From positions 1 to 16,008 of the forward strand of contig JBEEMM010000019.1 in NCBI GenBank assembly GCA_041192685.1: a stretch of 16,008 nucleotides of DNA, written 5' to 3'. Origin of the DNA: TMED14 sp041192685 (lineage in GTDB: Bacteria; Bacteroidota; Bacteroidia; Flavobacteriales; Schleiferiaceae). The position numbers and the translations under genes were made by a program. Positions 12,220 through 16,008 of the stretch are shown here, one piece after another. The notes below the pieces were generated by a model, which did not search any database, was not told where the DNA came from, and was given only the letters and a program-made list of their open reading frames with translations. The first letter of the stretch is position 1; each line of letters starts with the position of its first letter.

Positions 12220-14228
12220 TACTTGTAGGAGCGGGTTACGAGTTTAATGTTATCAAAGACCAGTTCTTCTTTGTGAAGGGTCGCTTTGCCGGGATCGCCG
12301 TCGGTGAATTCCCAGGCAGAGACAAAGGCAAATTCCTCGTCCCTGCGCAGGGCTTCGCCCTCTTCAGTCTGGTGTTCTTCGCGAAAGTGGCCGCCGCAGG
12401 ACTCCTCGCGGGCGAGGGCGTCAAGGGCCATGAGTTCACCAAGTTCCAAGAAGTCGGCCACGCGGTTTGCCTTATCGAGCTCGGGATTCATTTCAAACAT
12501 ACCACCGAGTACTTTGACGTCGCGGTAGAATTCTTCGCGCAGTGCACGAATTTCTGCAATGGCTTTCTTGAGGCCCTTCTCAGAGCGAGCCATTCCGATG
12601 TTGTCCCAGACGATGCGCCCAAGGCGTCGGTGGAATACTTCAACCGGAACACTGCCCTTGGAGTTCAAGAAGCCTTCCAAGCGGGCGCGCGAGGCTGCTT
12701 CTGCTTCGGCAAACTCGGGCAGGTCGGTCGGTATAGGCCCGGTGCTAATGTCGTCGGCCAAGAAGGTTCCGACCGTGTAAGGCAGCACAAAGTAGCCGTC
12801 GGCCAATCCCTGCATGAGTGCGGACGCGCCGAGGCGGTTGGCTCCATGGTCAGAGAAGTTCGCTTCGCCCGCGACAAACAGCCCAGGAACGGTCGACATA
12901 AGGTTGTAGTCCACCCAAAGTCCGCCCATGGTGTAGTGCACCGCAGGGTAAATTTTCATCGGGGTCGAGTAGGGATTCTCGTCGGTAATCTTCTCGTACA
13001 TCTGAAAGAGGTTGCCGTACTTCGACTCCACTACTTTCGTGCCTAAGGCAACAATTTCAGACTCCGTAGCATGGTGCATGCCCTTGAGGTTGGCCTGCTC
13101 TTGCCCATAGCGGACGATGGCTGCCGCGAAGTCAAGGTAGACGGCTTCTCCGGTTTTGTTGACTCCGTAGCCGGCATCGCAGCGCTCCTTTGCGGCCCGT
13201 GATGCCACGTCGCGAGGCACCAAATTGCCAAAGGCAGGGTAGCGGCGCTCGAGGTAGTAGTCGCGCTGTTCTTCGCTTAAATCAATGGCCTTTAGTCGGC
13301 CTTCTCGAATTGCTTTCGCGTCTTCGAGGCTTGCTGGAACCCAAATGCGGCCGTCGTTTCGAAGCGACTCCGACATAAGCGTGAGCTTGGACTGCGTTTC
13401 GCCGTTGACGGGAATGCAGGTGGGGTGAATTTGCGTAAAGCAGGGATTGGCAAAGAAGGCGCCCTTCTTGTGAGCCTTCCAGGCAGCCGTTACGTTGGAT
13501 CCCATGGCGTTGGTGCTCAAGTAGAACACGTTGCCATAGCCTCCCGAGGCGACGATTACCGCGTGGGCGCTGTGGCGCTCGAGTTCTCCCGTCACGAGGT
13601 TGCGGGCAATGATTCCGCGTGCTTTGCCCTTGACCACTACGAGGTCCACCATTTCGTGGCGGGCGTACATCTTAACGCGGCCCTTGGCAACCTGGCGTTC
13701 TAGGGCAGAATAGGCTCCAAGCAGCAGCTGCTGGCCGGTCTGGCCTTTGGCGTAGAAGGTGCGGCTTACCTGCACCCCGCCAAAAGAGCGGTTGTCGAGC
13801 AATCCGCCGTAGTCTCGGGCGAAGGGAACCCCTTGGGCCACGCACTGGTCAATAATGCTGGTTGAAACTTCGGCCAGTCGGTGCACGTTGGCTTCGCGGC
13901 TGCGGTAGTCTCCGCCCTTAATGGTATCGTAGAACAAACGAAACACGGAGTCTCCGTCGTTCTGGTAGTTTTTGGCGGCGTTGATTCCGCCCTGAGCAGC
14001 AATGGAGTGCGCTCGCCGCGGGGAATCCTGAAAGCAGAATGCCTTGACGTTGTAGCCCAGTTCGGCAAGCGATGCCGCCGCAGACGATCCGGCTAGGCCT
14101 GTGCCTACCACTATCACGTCGATTCGGCGCTTATTGGCAGGGCTCACAAGGGGAATCGTGCCCTTGTGCTTGGTCCATTTCTCGGCAACGGGCCCCTCGG
14201 GAATCCGCGAATTAAGTTTGCTTGACAT
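12219..14228 (-). CDS. sdhA: Succinate dehydrogenase/fumarate reductase flavoprotein subunit
   Basis: SdhA oxidises succinate to fumarate using covalently bound FAD. The 669 residues include the FAD-binding GTGLAG (42-47), RRAHSIAAQGGINA (71-84) with the FAD-linking histidine H74, QIHPT (266-270), NLVPRDVASRA (335-345) with the catalytic-arginine candidate R339, HYTMGGLWVD (431-440) and GEANFSDHGANRLG (454-467). The length and the type-B SdhC partner match the Bacillus/Wolinella class, which fits a menaquinone-linked enzyme of Bacteroidota. The name does not settle whether it runs mainly as dehydrogenase or fumarate reductase, though oxidative metabolism is suggested by the neighbouring genes. 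It starts 13 nt after sdhC. A 257-codon open frame on the plus strand inside it is a shadow. Confidence 0.98.
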   Translation of the reverse strand: MSSKLNSRIPEGPVAEKWTKHKGTIPLVSPANKRRIDVIVVGTGLAGSSAAASLAELGYNVKAFCFQDSPRRAHSIAAQGGINAAKNYQNDGDSVFRLFYDTIKGGDYRSREANVHRLAEVSTSIIDQCVAQGVPFARDYGGLLDNRSFGGVQVSRTFYAKGQTGQQLLLGAYSALERQVAKGRVKMYARHEMVDLVVVKGKARGIIARNLVTGELERHSAHAVIVASGGYGNVFYLSTNAMGSNVTAAWKAHKKGAFFANPCFTQIHPTCIPVNGETQSKLTLMSESLRNDGRIWVPASLEDAKAIREGRLKAIDLSEEQRDYYLERRYPAFGNLVPRDVASRAAKERCDAGYGVNKTGEAVYLDFAAAIVRYGQEQANLKGMHHATESEIVALGTKVVESKYGNLFQMYEKITDENPYSTPMKIYPAVHYTMGGLWVDYNLMSTVPGLFVAGEANFSDHGANRLGASALMQGLADGYFVLPYTVGTFLADDISTGPIPTDLPEFAEAEAASRARLEGFLNSKGSVPVEVFHRRLGRIVWDNIGMARSEKGLKKAIAEIRALREEFYRDVKVLGGMFEMNPELDKANRVADFLELGELMALDALAREESCGGHFREEHQTEEGEALRRDEEFAFVSAWEFTDGDPGKATLHKEELVFDNIKLVTRSYK

Positions 14229-14241
14229 GCTCTTAGGGTAC

Positions 14242-14916
14242 TTAAATATTGGGCGAAATCAGAACATACAGGGGGATCATGGCAAAGGCCCCACAGAGGA
14301 CCACCGCCAAGGTGCGCCCTACAATTTGCACCACAGGAGTATAGGTTGGGTGCGTCCATCCCATGGTCTGAAACGCGGACTCTACTCCGTGCCAAAGGTG
14401 AAAGCCCAACGAAACCATGGCGACCACATAAAAAGCGCTGTACCAAACTTGGTCAAAAGCCGCTACCGTAATGCCAAACAAATCCTTGTTGCCCATGGCA
14501 TCCAGGGGGAGGCTGCCAAAGTGCATTTCAAACCAAAAGCTCTTCATGTGAACCAAAAGGAAGAGGAGGGTGAAGATTCCCAGCAAGGCCATGTTGCGCG
14601 ATGCCCAACCGGAATTAGCCGAGCCACGGAATTCGCCATAGCCCACTGGACGCGCGGCCATATTTTGGCGCGCCAGGACGATGCCGTCAACCGCATGCAA
14701 TAGAATGGAAGCGTACAAAAGGTAGCTAACTATCTTAATGGGCGGAAAGCTTGTCATGAAAGCAGCATAGGCGTTAAAATCTTCTGCAGTCCCAAGCACG
14801 ATGGTGAGGTTGCCGATCAGGTGAACCACAAGAAATGTAATTAAAAAGAGGCCAGTCAAGGCCATCCAGTACTTGCGGGCCAATGAAGACCCAAATAGTC
14901 CGCGTTTAGAGGTCAT
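14242..14916 (-). CDS. sdhC: Succinate dehydrogenase cytochrome b subunit, type B
   Basis: This 224-residue inner-membrane protein anchors SdhAB and is the site of quinone reduction. Hydrophobic segments at about 17-40, 62-82, 106-126, 155-175 and 196-220 give the five helices of the single-anchor, di-heme type B family, so no sdhD is expected. Histidines H32, H74, H123 and H173 lie in or next to successive helices with spacings like those of the four heme ligands in type B enzymes; that they bind heme is inference. The gene opens the cluster and is divergent from the aminopeptidase gene across 84 nt. A TACCTTTA box 21 nt upstream is a likely promoter element. Confidence 0.95.
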   Translation of the reverse strand: MTSKRGLFGSSLARKYWMALTGLFLITFLVVHLIGNLTIVLGTAEDFNAYAAFMTSFPPIKIVSYLLYASILLHAVDGIVLARQNMAARPVGYGEFRGSANSGWASRNMALLGIFTLLFLLVHMKSFWFEMHFGSLPLDAMGNKDLFGITVAAFDQVWYSAFYVVAMVSLGFHLWHGVESAFQTMGWTHPTYTPVVQIVGRTLAVVLCGAFAMIPLYVLISPNI

Positions 14917-14937
14917 AAGAAAGCTTTATTAGTAGCG

Positions 14938-14945
14938 TAAAGGTA
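14938..14945 (-). promoter_or_regulatory. Candidate -7 box upstream of sdhC
   Basis: The minus strand reads TACCTTTA, one base (the last) off TAnnTTTG, ending 21 nt before the sdhC ATG. The placement matches the gdhA and atpD boxes, and it would drive the sdhCAB transcript. Confidence 0.45.
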
Positions 14946-15000
14946 GGAGTCAAACGCCTTCAAGCCTATGATTAACACGTCAAGACGTACCTTCGTTCGC

Positions 15001-16008
15001 ATGCGCTATCAACCTCTTAAAGCAGATCTCTTTGCTCGTCATCGGACCCGCTTCACGGCCAGTCTAAAGCCGAATTCCGTCGCATTTTTTAACTCCAGCG
15101 ACATTTACCCCACTTCGGCCGACGGCAGCTTCCCCTTCAAGCAGGCCACCGACATCCTCTGGTTGAGCGGGGTGGATCAAGAGGAATCCATTCTCGTACT
15201 CTTTCCGGATGCGCCCAAGCCCGAGCAGCGCGAGATGCTTTTTTTGGTAGAAACCAACGACCTCATCGCCCGCTGGGAGGGTGCCAAGCTCTCCAAAGAC
15301 GAGGCGCGTTCCTTGAGCGGAATCCAAAGTATTCACTGGCTGAGCGACTTTGATCGCATCCTGCGCGAGGTTATGGCTCATGCCCAGCATGCCTACCTGC
15401 TTAGCCACGAACACATTCGCCGCAACAACCCCGTAGAAACCCGCGAGGACCGCTTTGGAGCCGACCTTCGCCGCAGATTCCCCAACCAAGAATACGAGCG
15501 ATCTGCGCCCGCACTCATGGCCCTGCGCGCCGTCAAGGACCCTGAAGAAGTCGAAATCATGCAGGTGGCTGCCGACATCACCGCCGCCGGCTACGACCGC
15601 GTGCTGCGCTTCCTCAAGCCCGGCGTTTGGGAGTACGAGCTCGAGGCAGAATTCCTCCACGAGTTTGTGCGCCGCCGCTCGCACGGCTTTGCCTACACGC
15701 CCAGTATCGGGTCGGGCTCGAACGCCTGCGTGCTGCACTACATCACCAACGACGCCCAGGTGCACGACGGCGACGTGGTGCTCTTTGACGTCGGAGCCGT
15801 CTACGGCAACTACGCCTGCGACGTGACGCGCTGTTTTCCCGCCAACGGACGCTTTAGCCCCCGCCAGCGCCAAGTTTATGAGGCGGTGCTCCGCGTGGAG
15901 AAGGCCGCAATCAATCTTTTGAAGCCCGGAGTGCGCCTGCCCGACTACCACGTTCAAGTGGGCGAGCTGATGACCGAAGAGCTCATCGGCCTCGGACTCA
16001 TCACCCGC
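15001..16008 (+). CDS. pepP: Aminopeptidase P (Xaa-Pro aminopeptidase), C-terminus beyond window
   Basis: The first 336 codons are visible; the gene runs off the window with no stop. It is an M24 metallopeptidase that removes an N-terminal residue before proline. The N-terminal creatinase-type domain (about 1-165) has NSSDIYPTSADGSFPFKQ (31-48) and LSGVDQEESILVLFPD (55-70). The catalytic pita-bread domain starts near 172, with LRAVKDPEEVE (175-185), LHY (245-247, active-site His), and the metal ligands D263 in LFDVGAVYG and D274 in ACDVTR. The remaining metal ligands (one His, two Glu) would lie downstream of the window. ATG at 15001 fits the usual MRYxP start; an in-frame ATG at 14968 would add eleven residues. 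A long open frame on the minus strand (15064-15957) is a shadow. Confidence 0.95.
   Translation, partial: MRYQPLKADLFARHRTRFTASLKPNSVAFFNSSDIYPTSADGSFPFKQATDILWLSGVDQEESILVLFPDAPKPEQREMLFLVETNDLIARWEGAKLSKDEARSLSGIQSIHWLSDFDRILREVMAHAQHAYLLSHEHIRRNNPVETREDRFGADLRRRFPNQEYERSAPALMALRAVKDPEEVEIMQVAADITAAGYDRVLRFLKPGVWEYELEAEFLHEFVRRRSHGFAYTPSIGSGSNACVLHYITNDAQVHDGDVVLFDVGAVYGNYACDVTRCFPANGRFSPRQRQVYEAVLRVEKAAINLLKPGVRLPDYHVQVGELMTEELIGLGLITR

Noticed and set aside
12273..13046. 257-codon open frame antisense to sdhA
   Set aside because: It lies wholly within sdhA, whose motifs are complete; the translation looks like reverse-complement sequence.
15064..15957. 297-codon open frame on the minus strand at the window end
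   Set aside because: The plus strand encodes aminopeptidase P in one continuous frame through the same bases, with metal-ligand motifs; the minus frame is a shadow, although it is the longer-looking closed frame here.

Overview
The window looks like a piece of a GC-rich Bacteroidota chromosome, possibly of the Flavobacteriia. The reasons are an atpD-atpC pair apparently transcribed from its own promoter, a type-B succinate dehydrogenase cluster in the order C-A-B, several -7 promoter boxes of the Bacteroidota form TAnnTTTG (mostly TACCTTTG), weak or absent Shine-Dalgarno sequences, and an ECF sigma / one-helix regulator / outer-membrane barrel cluster. The placement is inferred from gene content; no rRNA or other marker is present.

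Layout. 1-1750 (minus): atpC (cut by the window edge) and atpD of the F1 ATP synthase. 1798-2496 (minus): an unrecognised multi-pass membrane protein, divergent from ribF (2538-3482, plus, FAD synthetase/riboflavin kinase). ribF converges on rnr (3499-5922, minus, RNase R); the 16-nt junction is made of copies of a heptamer repeat that fold into a terminator-like hairpin. 6042-8322 (plus): three overlapping genes for an ECF sigma factor, a single-helix putative anti-sigma factor whose linker is encoded by a 154-bp array of the same heptamer, and an outer-membrane beta-barrel protein with a periplasmic coiled coil. 8352-8377: a perfectly palindromic bidirectional terminator. 8400-9755 (minus): gdhA, divergent from thiL (9801-10847, plus). 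A second bidirectional terminator follows thiL. 10915-14916 (minus): sdhC-sdhA-sdhB, then a small lipoprotein gene. 15001-16008 (plus): the first 336 codons of an aminopeptidase P gene, cut by the window edge.

Most genes are core metabolism: ATP synthesis, succinate oxidation feeding the quinone pool, FMN/FAD synthesis (FAD is the SdhA cofactor), ammonium assimilation, thiamine diphosphate synthesis, RNA decay and peptide turnover. The part most likely to hold something not yet described is the sigma/regulator/barrel cluster together with the heptamer repeat. The repeat occurs at two sites, once as coding sequence and once as a gene-end hairpin. All genes read as intact; I found no mobile element, CRISPR array, tRNA or rRNA, and no gene-free stretch above 300 bases.
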